DNA from: Alteromonas sp. KUL49
GTDB taxonomy: Bacteria > Pseudomonadota > Gammaproteobacteria > Enterobacterales > Alteromonadaceae
DNA: 64,000 nucleotides
NCBI RefSeq assembly: GCF_006538345.1
Contig: NZ_BJKL01000002.1
Span: 62,001-126,000 of the forward strand
Reading direction: 5' to 3'
Of this stretch, positions 52,932 to 61,311 are shown piece after piece (the first letter of the stretch is position 1; each line of letters opens with the position of its first letter). A program made the position numbers and the translations under genes. Below the pieces are notes generated by a model. That model did no database searches. It worked only from the letters and a program-made list of their open reading frames with translations, and was not told the DNA's origin.

Positions 52932-53519
52932 ATGAAAGTATCTGTATCTACCAGTATTGTAATCGTTTCAGTTGTTGCCATGTTGTTTGCAACCTCTCCA
53001 GTAAATGCGGGGCCAAGAGACAGAAATAACGAGCGAGAACGCCAAGTTCAGGTGGTTCGTCCGGCACCAGTGACCCAAACCAGAGTAGTAGGTCGCCCTG
53101 TGGTTCACCCTAGAAACACCGTGGTAGTCGTGCCGAGGCACCGTAGAGTTAACAATGTGGTCATTGTGCGTACCTACGGCCATGCTTATCACGGCTACGG
53201 TCACTTCCACCACGACAACGACGCATGGAAGTGGTTAGCATTTACCGCAATTACGCTTAAAATTTTAGACAATATTGATGAAGAATCTCAGCGAGCCCAT
53301 GAAGCGGCACAGGTAAAAGCGACAACAGCCCCTGTAGGTGAACCAATTGTATGGGAAACCTCAACCAGTTCAGGTTCAGTGGTGACGACAAAACAAGGAT
53401 TAAATGACGCTGGCCAAACCTGTCGAGAGTTTCAGCAAACTGTCACTATTGGTGGTGAAACTGAGCAAGCACACGGTACCGCATGTTTGCAAAATGACGG
53501 AAGCTGGAAAATGATTTAA
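52932..53519 (+). CDS. Secreted histidine-rich protein with 17-kDa-surface-antigen-like C-terminus
   Basis: 195 residues. Signal peptide (SIVIVSVVAMLFATSPVNAG), a basic segment (RDRNNERERQVQVVRPAPV), a His/Gly/Tyr-rich stretch (GHAYHGYGHFHHDND) that could bind metal, then a C-terminal domain with CREFQQTVTIGGETEQAHG and AC near the end. This last part resembles the surface-antigen tails of Rickettsia-type 17-kDa proteins. It is divergent from the SMC operon and followed by a hairpin terminator. Role unknown. Confidence 0.7.
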   Translation: MKVSVSTSIVIVSVVAMLFATSPVNAGPRDRNNERERQVQVVRPAPVTQTRVVGRPVVHPRNTVVVVPRHRRVNNVVIVRTYGHAYHGYGHFHHDNDAWKWLAFTAITLKILDNIDEESQRAHEAAQVKATTAPVGEPIVWETSTSSGSVVTTKQGLNDAGQTCREFQQTVTIGGETEQAHGTACLQNDGSWKMI

Positions 53520-53541
53520 TGGGCATTAAGGCCAATCAACA

Positions 53542-53564
53542 AGGGAAAGCAACGTGCTTTCCCT
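53542..53564. terminator. Hairpin between convergent genes
   Basis: Perfect 10-bp stem AGGGAAAGCA / TGCTTTCCCT with an ACG loop, between the secreted-protein gene and ffh, which end facing each other. Weak T tract on the right (CAATAAAACG). Confidence 0.75.
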
Positions 53565-53586
53565 CAATAAAACGAAAAATTTTCAA

Positions 53587-55008
53587 CTAGCGTGGTGGGA
53601 ACATACCACCGCCACCACCAAAGCCGCCTGGACCACCGGGACCACCAAAACCACCTGGCCCGCCCGGAGGCATCATGCCTTTCATCTGACGCATCATTTT
53701 CTTCATGCCGCCGCCAGACATCTTCTTCATCATTTTCTGCATCTGCGTGAACTGCTTGAGCAAACGATTAACGTCTTGAATTTGTGTACCTGAACCCGCT
53801 GCAATACGACGCTTACGAGATCCTTTAATGATGTCAGGTCGCGCGCGCTCTGCTGGCGTCATCGAGTTGATGATAGCTTCCATTTGATTGAACTGCTTAT
53901 CATTGGCCTGCTCTTTGATTTTTTCCGACATGCCACCCATACCTGGTAGCTTGTCCATCATACCCATCATGCCGCCCATGTTTTTCATTTGTTCAAGCTG
54001 GTCTTTAAAGTCTTGCAGGTCAAAACCTTTACCTTTTTGAACTTTCTTGGCTAACTTTTCGGCTTTCTTTTTATCAACCTTACGCTCAACTTCTTCAATT
54101 AAGCTCAGTACGTCGCCCATACCAAGTATACGAGAAGCAATACGCTCAGGGTGGAATGGCTCTAGTGCATCGAGCTTCTCACCCATACCGATAAACTTAA
54201 TTGGCTTACCAGTAATATGACGAACAGAGAGGGCCGCACCGCCTCGCGCATCACCATCAGCTTTGGTCAGGATAACACCGGTGAGTGGAAGGGCGTCATT
54301 GAAGGCCTTTGCCGTATTTGCGGCATCTTGACCTGTCATAGCATCAACTACGAAGAGTGTCTCAACAGGTTTAACCGCGGCGTGTAGATCTTTGATTTCA
54401 TCCATCATGTCACTATCAACATGAAGACGACCGGCGGTATCCACAAGAAGTACATCGTAGAACTGTTTCTTAGCGGCATCGATAGCGCTTTCTACGATAT
54501 CAATAGGCTTTTGCAAGATTGTAGACGGGTGGAAACCTACCCCCACATCAGTAGCAAGGGTTTCTAACTGCTTAATCGCCGCTGGGCGATAGATATCAGC
54601 ACTAACTACCAAGACTTTCTTCTTTTCACGCTCGGTAAGGTATTTTGCCAATTTACCTACAGAGGTGGTTTTACCAGCACCTTGTAGACCCGCCATAAGC
54701 ACAACGGCTGGAGGCGCAGCTGCGAGGTCTAAACGCTCATTTGCAGCGCCCATTACAGCTTCTAGTTCTGATTGAACAATCTTGATGAATACTTGGCCCG
54801 GCTTCAGGCTTTTAGTAACCTCTGTTCCTACAGCACGCTCTTTTACTTGCGCAACAAAGGCTTTCACCACTGGCAAAGCAACGTCGGCCTCAAGAAGGGC
54901 CATACGCACTTCCCGTAGCGTATCTTTAATATTGTCGTCAGTAAGTCGCCCTTTCCCGCTCACATTTCTGAGCGTTTGGCCTAAGCGTTCGGATAGATTT
55001 TCAAACAT
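53587..55008 (-). CDS. ffh: Signal recognition particle protein Ffh
   Basis: 473 residues: N domain (about 1-85), G domain with GLQGAGKTTSVGKLAKYL, DTAGRLHVDSD and TKADGDARGG, and the methionine-rich M domain (MKNMGGMMGMMDKLPGMGGM) that binds 4.5S RNA and signal sequences. The C-terminal tail is very Gly/Pro-rich (PGGPGGFGGPGG). It targets membrane proteins co-translationally. Intact and full length. Confidence 0.98.
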   Translation of the reverse strand: MFENLSERLGQTLRNVSGKGRLTDDNIKDTLREVRMALLEADVALPVVKAFVAQVKERAVGTEVTKSLKPGQVFIKIVQSELEAVMGAANERLDLAAAPPAVVLMAGLQGAGKTTSVGKLAKYLTEREKKKVLVVSADIYRPAAIKQLETLATDVGVGFHPSTILQKPIDIVESAIDAAKKQFYDVLLVDTAGRLHVDSDMMDEIKDLHAAVKPVETLFVVDAMTGQDAANTAKAFNDALPLTGVILTKADGDARGGAALSVRHITGKPIKFIGMGEKLDALEPFHPERIASRILGMGDVLSLIEEVERKVDKKKAEKLAKKVQKGKGFDLQDFKDQLEQMKNMGGMMGMMDKLPGMGGMSEKIKEQANDKQFNQMEAIINSMTPAERARPDIIKGSRKRRIAAGSGTQIQDVNRLLKQFTQMQKMMKKMSGGGMKKMMRQMKGMMPPGGPGGFGGPGGPGGFGGGGGMFPPR

Positions 55009-55201
55009 AGCGTGAAACTTCAGTTTAATTCGAGGATATATTCTGCGCGCATTGTAACGTAAAAACTATTGTTCACCTAACCCCGTGTAGACATGTATTC
55101 TTAAAATCACGCTGTAATACAAAGAAAACATTGAAAATGAACTGTTGTTCAAGTATCAATACGAACTTAGCGACATTAGGCGAATGCAAATAGGATTTAT
55201 T

Positions 55202-55993
55202 ATGAGTACGCTTTTTGCTGTGTGTGCGATAGTACTTTATTTCCTCGCCGCAGCAGTCTTAATAGGAAAATTCGTCCACTCAGAAGGGCCAAATAAAAAG
55301 CTAGGATTTATCCTTGCTAGCGTTTCCATTTTAGCGCATTTAGGCTTTTTACTAGAAACCATTTGGGTTGCTCCCGGCCAAGATATGAGTGTAACCAATG
55401 TCCTCTCACTCGTCGCCTGGATTATATGCACAGCGATGGTGGCATTCGCTACCATTATGCCAAATATCATCTTACTACCTGTTGTTTTTGTTTTCTCTGC
55501 GTTTACTGTGGCAGTGGCGTGGCTAGTTCCTGCGTCGAATGTGATGGACATACAATTACTACCAGGGCTTGTGGTTCACATTACCTTGTCGCTGCTTGCC
55601 TATTGTATTTTGGTAATGGCATTTCTTTACGCAATTCAAATGTCATACATTACCTACAAGCTCAAAGAAAAAGCAGGTGTTTTACTGCATTCATCACTCC
55701 CGCCATTAATGGCCGTAGAAAGCATTTTGTTTAAACTCCTAGTGGTTGGCACCCTACTTCTTCTCATCTCTCTGGGTTCTGGTTTTGTGTTTTTAGATGA
55801 TATGTTAAGCACCTCTCACGCGCATAAAACTGTATTATCCTTGATTGCGTTGGGCGTGTTTTCCACCTTGTTAATCGGACAAAAGCTAAAAGGTTGGCGC
55901 GGCAAACAAGTCATTGTGCTAACTATTGTCGGCGTAATGTTTTTGTCACTAGCCTATTTTGGCAGCAAGTTAGTACGCGAGATACTTCTGTAA
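55202..55993 (+). CDS. ypjD: YpjD/CcsA-like cytochrome-assembly family membrane protein
   Basis: 263 residues from the ATG at 55202 (MSTLFAVCAIVLYFLAAA), with AGGATTT upstream; a longer frame from 55145 lacks a ribosome site. About eight transmembrane helices with the CcsA-like WIVC and HITLSLLAYCILVMAFLYAI segments. It sits divergent from ffh and before a CorB-type gene, the same neighbourhood as E. coli ypjD, which helps the naming. A haem-related role is known for the CcsA family but not established for YpjD. Confidence 0.9.
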   Translation: MSTLFAVCAIVLYFLAAAVLIGKFVHSEGPNKKLGFILASVSILAHLGFLLETIWVAPGQDMSVTNVLSLVAWIICTAMVAFATIMPNIILLPVVFVFSAFTVAVAWLVPASNVMDIQLLPGLVVHITLSLLAYCILVMAFLYAIQMSYITYKLKEKAGVLLHSSLPPLMAVESILFKLLVVGTLLLLISLGSGFVFLDDMLSTSHAHKTVLSLIALGVFSTLLIGQKLKGWRGKQVIVLTIVGVMFLSLAYFGSKLVREILL

Positions 55994-56100
55994 CCCAACC
56001 TTCAAGAGAGTGGTTAACTGACGATGTCACGTAATTTTCTCTTGAAACACTAGCGTCAAAAAACTAAAGTTGAAGTCCAAGTATTAAAGGAAAACCTTCG

Positions 56101-57393
56101 TTGGACGACATATCAACGAGTACGCTATTTATCGCACTTGGCGTACTCATATTACTTTCTGCGTATTTCTCTAGTTCTGAAACTGGGATGATGTCGATAA
56201 ATCGATATCGTCTTAAGCATTTGAATAGCCAAGGGAACCGTTCTGCTAAGCGTGTTCAGCGGCTTCTTGACAGACCAGATCGTCTTATTGGCTTGATACT
56301 CATTGGCAACAATCTAGTCAACATTGCAGCCTCATCCATCGCTACTGTTATCTGTATTCGCTTGTTTGGTGATTACTGGGGCTTCTTTGCAGTAACTTTT
56401 GGTTTAACGTTTGTACTCCTTATATTTGCAGAGGTTACACCTAAAACACTAGCGGCGCTCTACCCTGAAAAAGTAGCGTTTCCGAGCTCTTTGATCTTAT
56501 TGCCGCTAATGACCATCTTGTACCCATTCGTGGTGTTCATTAATGCGATTACGAACGGCATTTTGTCTTTGCTCCGCATCAGCCCTACCGATGGTGACGG
56601 CGACTCACTAAGCCGAGAAGAACTCCGAACGGTAGTATACGAATCTGGCACCATGATCCCGAAAAAACACCAAGATATGTTGGTAGGTATTCTCGATTTA
56701 GAGAGCGTAACCGCCGAAGATATTATGGTGACCCGGTCAGACATTGTTGCTATAGATATCAATGACGACTGGAAAATCATTCAAAAGCAACTCACTCACG
56801 CACAGCACACCCGGGTGCTTTTGTATCGCGACAGTATTGATGATGCCGTAGGCTTTGTGCATTTGCGTGATGCTTTGCGTTTGTTGTCGAAAGACCAGTT
56901 CACCAAAGCAACACTTTTGAGAGCAGTTAGAGAAATTTACTTCACACCAGAATCCACGCCGCTGCATACTCTCATGTATAAGTTTCAAACCGAAAAAGAA
57001 CGTATCGCATTGGTGGTCGATGAATACGGCGATATCATGGGTTTAGTGACGCTTGAAGATATTCTTGAAGAAATTATTGGTGATTTCACCACTACAACCT
57101 TGCCCGACCACAGCAAAGAAGCCAATACCCAGCAAGACGGCTCTGTTCTGGTAGATGGCAGCGCTAATATTCGAGATTTAAATAAAGAGATGGATTGGAG
57201 TTTCCCAACTGAGGGGCCAAAAACCTTGAATGGTTTGCTACTCGAATACTTGGAAGAAATTCCAGAGCACAAGATCAGTGTACGACTTGCCGGCTATCCG
57301 TTGGAGATTGTTGATATCTCGGAGAACATGATAAAAACGGTGAGGATCATGCCCGAGTACTACATAGAACCCAAGTCATCTTCATCTGACTAA
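56101..57393 (+). CDS. CorB/CorC-type CNNM-CBS transporter (YfjD-like)
   Basis: 430 residues: a DUF21/CNNM membrane domain with three or four helices (LGVLILLSAYFSSSETGMM; LIGNNLVNIAASSIAT), a pair of CBS domains (about 200-330; TRSDIVAIDINDDW; LVVDEYGDIMGLVTLEDILEEI) and a CorC_HlyC domain at the end (VLVDGSANIRDLNKEMD). Linked to magnesium or cobalt efflux in related bacteria. Start TTG at 56101 with AAAGGA nearby. Same position as E. coli yfjD. Confidence 0.92.
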   Translation: MDDISTSTLFIALGVLILLSAYFSSSETGMMSINRYRLKHLNSQGNRSAKRVQRLLDRPDRLIGLILIGNNLVNIAASSIATVICIRLFGDYWGFFAVTFGLTFVLLIFAEVTPKTLAALYPEKVAFPSSLILLPLMTILYPFVVFINAITNGILSLLRISPTDGDGDSLSREELRTVVYESGTMIPKKHQDMLVGILDLESVTAEDIMVTRSDIVAIDINDDWKIIQKQLTHAQHTRVLLYRDSIDDAVGFVHLRDALRLLSKDQFTKATLLRAVREIYFTPESTPLHTLMYKFQTEKERIALVVDEYGDIMGLVTLEDILEEIIGDFTTTTLPDHSKEANTQQDGSVLVDGSANIRDLNKEMDWSFPTEGPKTLNGLLLEYLEEIPEHKISVRLAGYPLEIVDISENMIKTVRIMPEYYIEPKSSSSD

Positions 57394-57397
57394 ATGT

Positions 57398-57586
57398 CTA
57401 CGCCTCGCGAGACGCTTTTTCTGCACGTCTCGCTAATGCGCGCGCTTTAGCATCAGCTACCTTATCCGACAAGGTAGTTAGCTTAGATATAATATGCCTC
57501 ATCTCCTCATCATCGTGCAGATCCGATTCTTCCATATGGGATTGCAACGATCGCTTGAGGAGTTCAGGAATTGATTTTGTGGCCAT
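57398..57586 (-). CDS. Small conserved-looking helical protein
   Basis: 62 residues, soluble and charged (MHEESDLHDDEEM-like region; MRHIISKLTTLSDKVADAKA; ALARRAEKASREA). It is all-helical with an amphipathic middle. It ends 4 bp after the convergent transporter gene stop. Ribosome site GGCGGGAA. Family not recognised; the composition looks like a genuine small gene rather than a shadow. Confidence 0.6.
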   Translation of the reverse strand: MATKSIPELLKRSLQSHMEESDLHDDEEMRHIISKLTTLSDKVADAKARALARRAEKASREA

Positions 57587-57715
57587 TTCCCGCCCTACAG
57601 TGAATTAAACTTGACGCTCTCATTAGGGTTATCGGTCAGGAAAAAAACTTCTGTAGGTATAAATTCGGTTTTGCAGACTAATTTCAACAACGCTACTAGG
57701 AATAACGCTCTGGGC

Positions 57716-58240
57716 CTAGCCTTGGTAATGGGTTTCCAGAACGCCTTTTTGCTCAGTCAAATTATATTTCACAACCGCAATAGAGGCTGTGGCGAATAGG
57801 CAGGTAGTAAAAGATCCGCACAGTGCATCTACCAAATAACTCACCAGCGGCATATGACTCACCACCAATACTTTTTTCATTGGTGAAGCACTGTTTATCG
57901 CTCGATGGGCTTTGGCATAGAGGTAATGATGAACATCTTCTGCATTGCCATTTGGCGTAATATCTTCGCTAATCTCGGTTTTATTTGACGTTACAAAGGT
58001 GCTTAAAACGTCGAACGTCTGGCGGGTGCGTTGATAAGGACTGATTAACGCATAATCTATTTTGTGATCTTCACAATAATGCTTGATGAGCCAGTTTGAT
58101 GCATCTGCGGTTTGAGCTTTGCCAACCGTGGTAAGTTGTCTACCTTTATCATCGAGTCTTGGTGCTTCTGCTTCACCATGACGCATGATAAAAAAGTAAA
58201 TGTCGTCGCTGCTACTTTGACCTGACATGACATTGCGCAT
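57716..58240 (-). CDS. sixA: Phosphohistidine phosphatase SixA
   Basis: 174 residues of the histidine phosphatase superfamily: RHGEAE at residues 20-25 (catalytic His 21), SPYQRTRQT, and VVSHMPLVSYLVDALCG with the second His. SixA dephosphorylates the HPt domain of ArcB and related phosphorelays. Start at 58240 (MRNVMSGQ); a second ATG at 58228 is possible. Confidence 0.92.
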   Translation of the reverse strand: MRNVMSGQSSSDDIYFFIMRHGEAEAPRLDDKGRQLTTVGKAQTADASNWLIKHYCEDHKIDYALISPYQRTRQTFDVLSTFVTSNKTEISEDITPNGNAEDVHHYLYAKAHRAINSASPMKKVLVVSHMPLVSYLVDALCGSFTTCLFATASIAVVKYNLTEQKGVLETHYQG

Positions 58241-58395
58241 ACTATGAATAACTTAAGGTAACGATAGCAGAGAGCGTTTATATCGCCTAGCACTATCCTT
58301 AAAAATTGAGTATAAACTTTAGTATTGCTTATGGTGTAGTACTTTCCTTAAGGCAAATTAAATAAAAATATAAATATTGCTTAACTGAGAATGTA

Positions 58396-61143
58396 TTGAC
58401 TACCTCCTTTGATTTTGAAAATGCCCAATACCTGACATTACCAAATGGACTTCGTGTTTTAGTTCATAGTAATCCGCAATCCACTAGCTCTTTTGTATCG
58501 TTGTCTGTAAGAGCTGGTCATTTTTATGACCCTAAAGATTGTCATGGATTGGCCCATCTACTCGAACACATGTTGTTTATGGGCAGTCGTCATCTTTCTA
58601 AACCCAACGAAATCAACGCTTTTATTGAAAAGCACGGTGGGTCGATTAACGCCTGGACTGGCACCGAATACGCGAATTATCACTATCAATGTCACGGTGA
58701 TGCAATCATTCGTACCTTACCTGCGTTCGCGGACATGATCAGGCAACCTTTGCTAAATAAAGAGGCTATTGCCAATGAAATTCAGTCAATTGATGCCGAG
58801 TTCAAGTTTAAACTTAAAGATGATTTACGTCGCTTGTATCAAATACACAAAGAAACGTGTAACCCAGAGCATCCTTTTTCAAAGTTCTCTGTAGGTAACG
58901 CATCTACGTTTGGTGAACACACCACAAGTGCCATTCGGGATAAATTAAAGTTACTTCACTCCACTTATTATTGCGGAGTTAACATGGCGTTGTGTATCTC
59001 GACGCCCGTACCCTTTGACCAAATTCAAACACTCGTTGCTCAGTGTTTTGGTAGTTTCGACAAAGGTCAGCAAGCAAATACTGACTGGCCCTCTTTGTAC
59101 ACTCCCGATAATTTAGGGGTGCAGATAAACATTCAGCCTCTGCAATCGGCCCGTCGTATGATTGTCACTTTTGCACTACCAGGGCTACACAACGATTACA
59201 AAGTTCAGCCACTCAATTACATCAGCCATCTTTTGGGTGATGAGGGTGAAGGAAGCCTTCTGGCATATCTCAAGTCAAAAAATTGGGCCCTGAATCTCAT
59301 AGCAGGTTCTGGTATTGAAGGTGATGACTTTAAGGACTTCAATGTTAGCTTTCAATTAACCCAATCAGGTTTAGACCACAAAGAAGAAATTCTGATTGCA
59401 CTGTTTAGCTATATTGAACTGATTAAAGATGCGGTTAATGATGTTTGGCGGTTCAATGAAAAAGCCAAGTTAAATACACTGGCCATTAAATATGAAGACA
59501 GTGTAAAACCGTTGTCATTGGTCAGCGACTTTGCCCAACACATGTTTATGTATTCACCAGAAGAAGTTGCTACGCTTAGAACGATTGTGGCAACTTACGA
59601 TAAACAAGTACTTGAAAAAGCGCTTTCGTATTTTACACCGCAAAACTTGCGTCTGAAGATCATTGCCGACCAGGTTCCAACAAACAAGGCTTGTGCATTT
59701 TATCAAGCGCGATACAGCGTAGAGGCACTCGATAGTGCGCTGCTAGACAAACTTTTGTCTCCACCATCATGCAGCTACTTAGCGCTTCCACCCAATAACC
59801 CGTATCTGGGTGATAACTACGCCCGAGTACCAATTGAAGATAAGTACTGTCTGCCATCGGCGATACATTCGTCAGAGTTTAGTCGTTTTTGGTTTGCCCA
59901 AGATAATACTTTTGAAAGTCCAAAAGGCGACATTTACCTCTCTTTTGATAGCAACGCTTTTTCTGCAACTAGAGCCGATGTTGCCGCAAAACGTATATGG
60001 TTAAGCGCAATAAACGACCATTTGCAATCTAAGTATTATCGCGCTGAAATTGCAGGTCTTCACTACCGACTTTATGGACACCAAGCGGGTTTTACCCTTC
60101 ATACACGAGGATTTACCGACCAACAAACGTTGCTGGCAAAACAATTGTTAGAAGTCGTTCAGCATTATCACGTGCCAAAGGATGTGTTTGAACATCACAA
60201 ACAACTGCAACTGCAGAGTCTGCACAATACTTTGATGAACAAACCTACCAACCGACTATTCTCTCGCTTGAGCGTTCTTATACAACGAAGTACGCAGGCA
60301 CCTATCGAGCTGATTGATGCTGTTGAAGAAGTATCCTACGAGGACATGCTAAAGGCCCAAGAAAATGCCTTTCAAGAGTACTTTGTCGAGAGTTTCATGC
60401 ACGGAAACTGGACCTTTGATCAAGCAGAATCCTTTTATAATGACACCTTACCTATTTACCAAGGTGCAAATATCCCCACACTTCATCGTTCTGTAGCTAA
60501 ATTACCGATAGGCAAATCTCTGTATCATGAAGTGATATGTGAACATGACGATGCAGCCGTAGTGCTTTACCTGCAGGCACCAAGTAACTCACTAAAAGAC
60601 ACTGCACTTTGCATGGTGTTGGAACAAATGCTAGCCGCGCCATTTTTTAACGCGCTTCGAACAGAACAACAACTCGGCTATATTGCAGGGACAGGTTATG
60701 TACCGCATAACCAACACCCCGGAATGGCGTTCTACGTACAGAGCCCAACACACGGTCCCAAAGATATCCTAGACGCTATGACGTCTTTTTTACTCGACCA
60801 ACTCAACGAAATAAGCTTTTATCGTTATTACTGGTCAACAATCCAACACAACCTGCTAAAACAGTTAAAAGAACAAGATCTTTCCTTCTCCATGAAATCA
60901 CAACGTTTGTGGGTAAGTTTAGGCACGCAAGATTTTACCTTTGACCGCAACACGCAGGTCGCCCACTGCATAGAAACTTTGTCGTTTGAAGATATTCAAG
61001 ACTACGCCAATGCTTTGGCTGATCGCTCACACTGTGGTGAACTTGTCCTTTACGCAAAGGGAAAACATCAAGGCTTAGGCGACGCACCAGAAAACTTAAT
61101 TACTAATATTTCAGCGTTTAAAGAGAATACTCCGTACTACTAA
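58396..61143 (+). CDS. M16 insulinase-family zinc peptidase
   Basis: 915 residues in the size class of pitrilysin/protease III and insulysin. The inverted zinc motif HxxEH is present at H54-E57-H58 (LAHLLEHMLFMGS), with the distal Glu near 133 (EAIANEIQSIDAEFK). The two-half fold ends with GYIAGTGYVPHNQHPGM near residue 770, where insulysins keep the closing R/Y motif. No signal peptide, so possibly cytoplasmic or exported by an unusual route. The TTG at 58396 is the first start. Confidence 0.93.
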   Translation: MTTSFDFENAQYLTLPNGLRVLVHSNPQSTSSFVSLSVRAGHFYDPKDCHGLAHLLEHMLFMGSRHLSKPNEINAFIEKHGGSINAWTGTEYANYHYQCHGDAIIRTLPAFADMIRQPLLNKEAIANEIQSIDAEFKFKLKDDLRRLYQIHKETCNPEHPFSKFSVGNASTFGEHTTSAIRDKLKLLHSTYYCGVNMALCISTPVPFDQIQTLVAQCFGSFDKGQQANTDWPSLYTPDNLGVQINIQPLQSARRMIVTFALPGLHNDYKVQPLNYISHLLGDEGEGSLLAYLKSKNWALNLIAGSGIEGDDFKDFNVSFQLTQSGLDHKEEILIALFSYIELIKDAVNDVWRFNEKAKLNTLAIKYEDSVKPLSLVSDFAQHMFMYSPEEVATLRTIVATYDKQVLEKALSYFTPQNLRLKIIADQVPTNKACAFYQARYSVEALDSALLDKLLSPPSCSYLALPPNNPYLGDNYARVPIEDKYCLPSAIHSSEFSRFWFAQDNTFESPKGDIYLSFDSNAFSATRADVAAKRIWLSAINDHLQSKYYRAEIAGLHYRLYGHQAGFTLHTRGFTDQQTLLAKQLLEVVQHYHVPKDVFEHHKQLQLQSLHNTLMNKPTNRLFSRLSVLIQRSTQAPIELIDAVEEVSYEDMLKAQENAFQEYFVESFMHGNWTFDQAESFYNDTLPIYQGANIPTLHRSVAKLPIGKSLYHEVICEHDDAAVVLYLQAPSNSLKDTALCMVLEQMLAAPFFNALRTEQQLGYIAGTGYVPHNQHPGMAFYVQSPTHGPKDILDAMTSFLLDQLNEISFYRYYWSTIQHNLLKQLKEQDLSFSMKSQRLWVSLGTQDFTFDRNTQVAHCIETLSFEDIQDYANALADRSHCGELVLYAKGKHQGLGDAPENLITNISAFKENTPYY

Positions 61144-61311
61144 AGCGCAATTTTCGGTGCGGTTTGTTTAACAATTAAGCCAACATGCTCAGTTACATAA
61201 AAAGTCCTTGTAGAGCCTTGCTTAATTGGGCATATTTGTAACTCCGGTTGTAAGGATATAGCCCAATCGTCGAAATATAATGATAAGGCAAACATTGCCA
61301 AAGGTGTTTAG

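Noticed and set aside
57611..57799. Plus-strand frame overlapping the start of the sixA 3' end
   Set aside because: It overlaps sixA on the opposite strand and has no domain or ribosome-site support.
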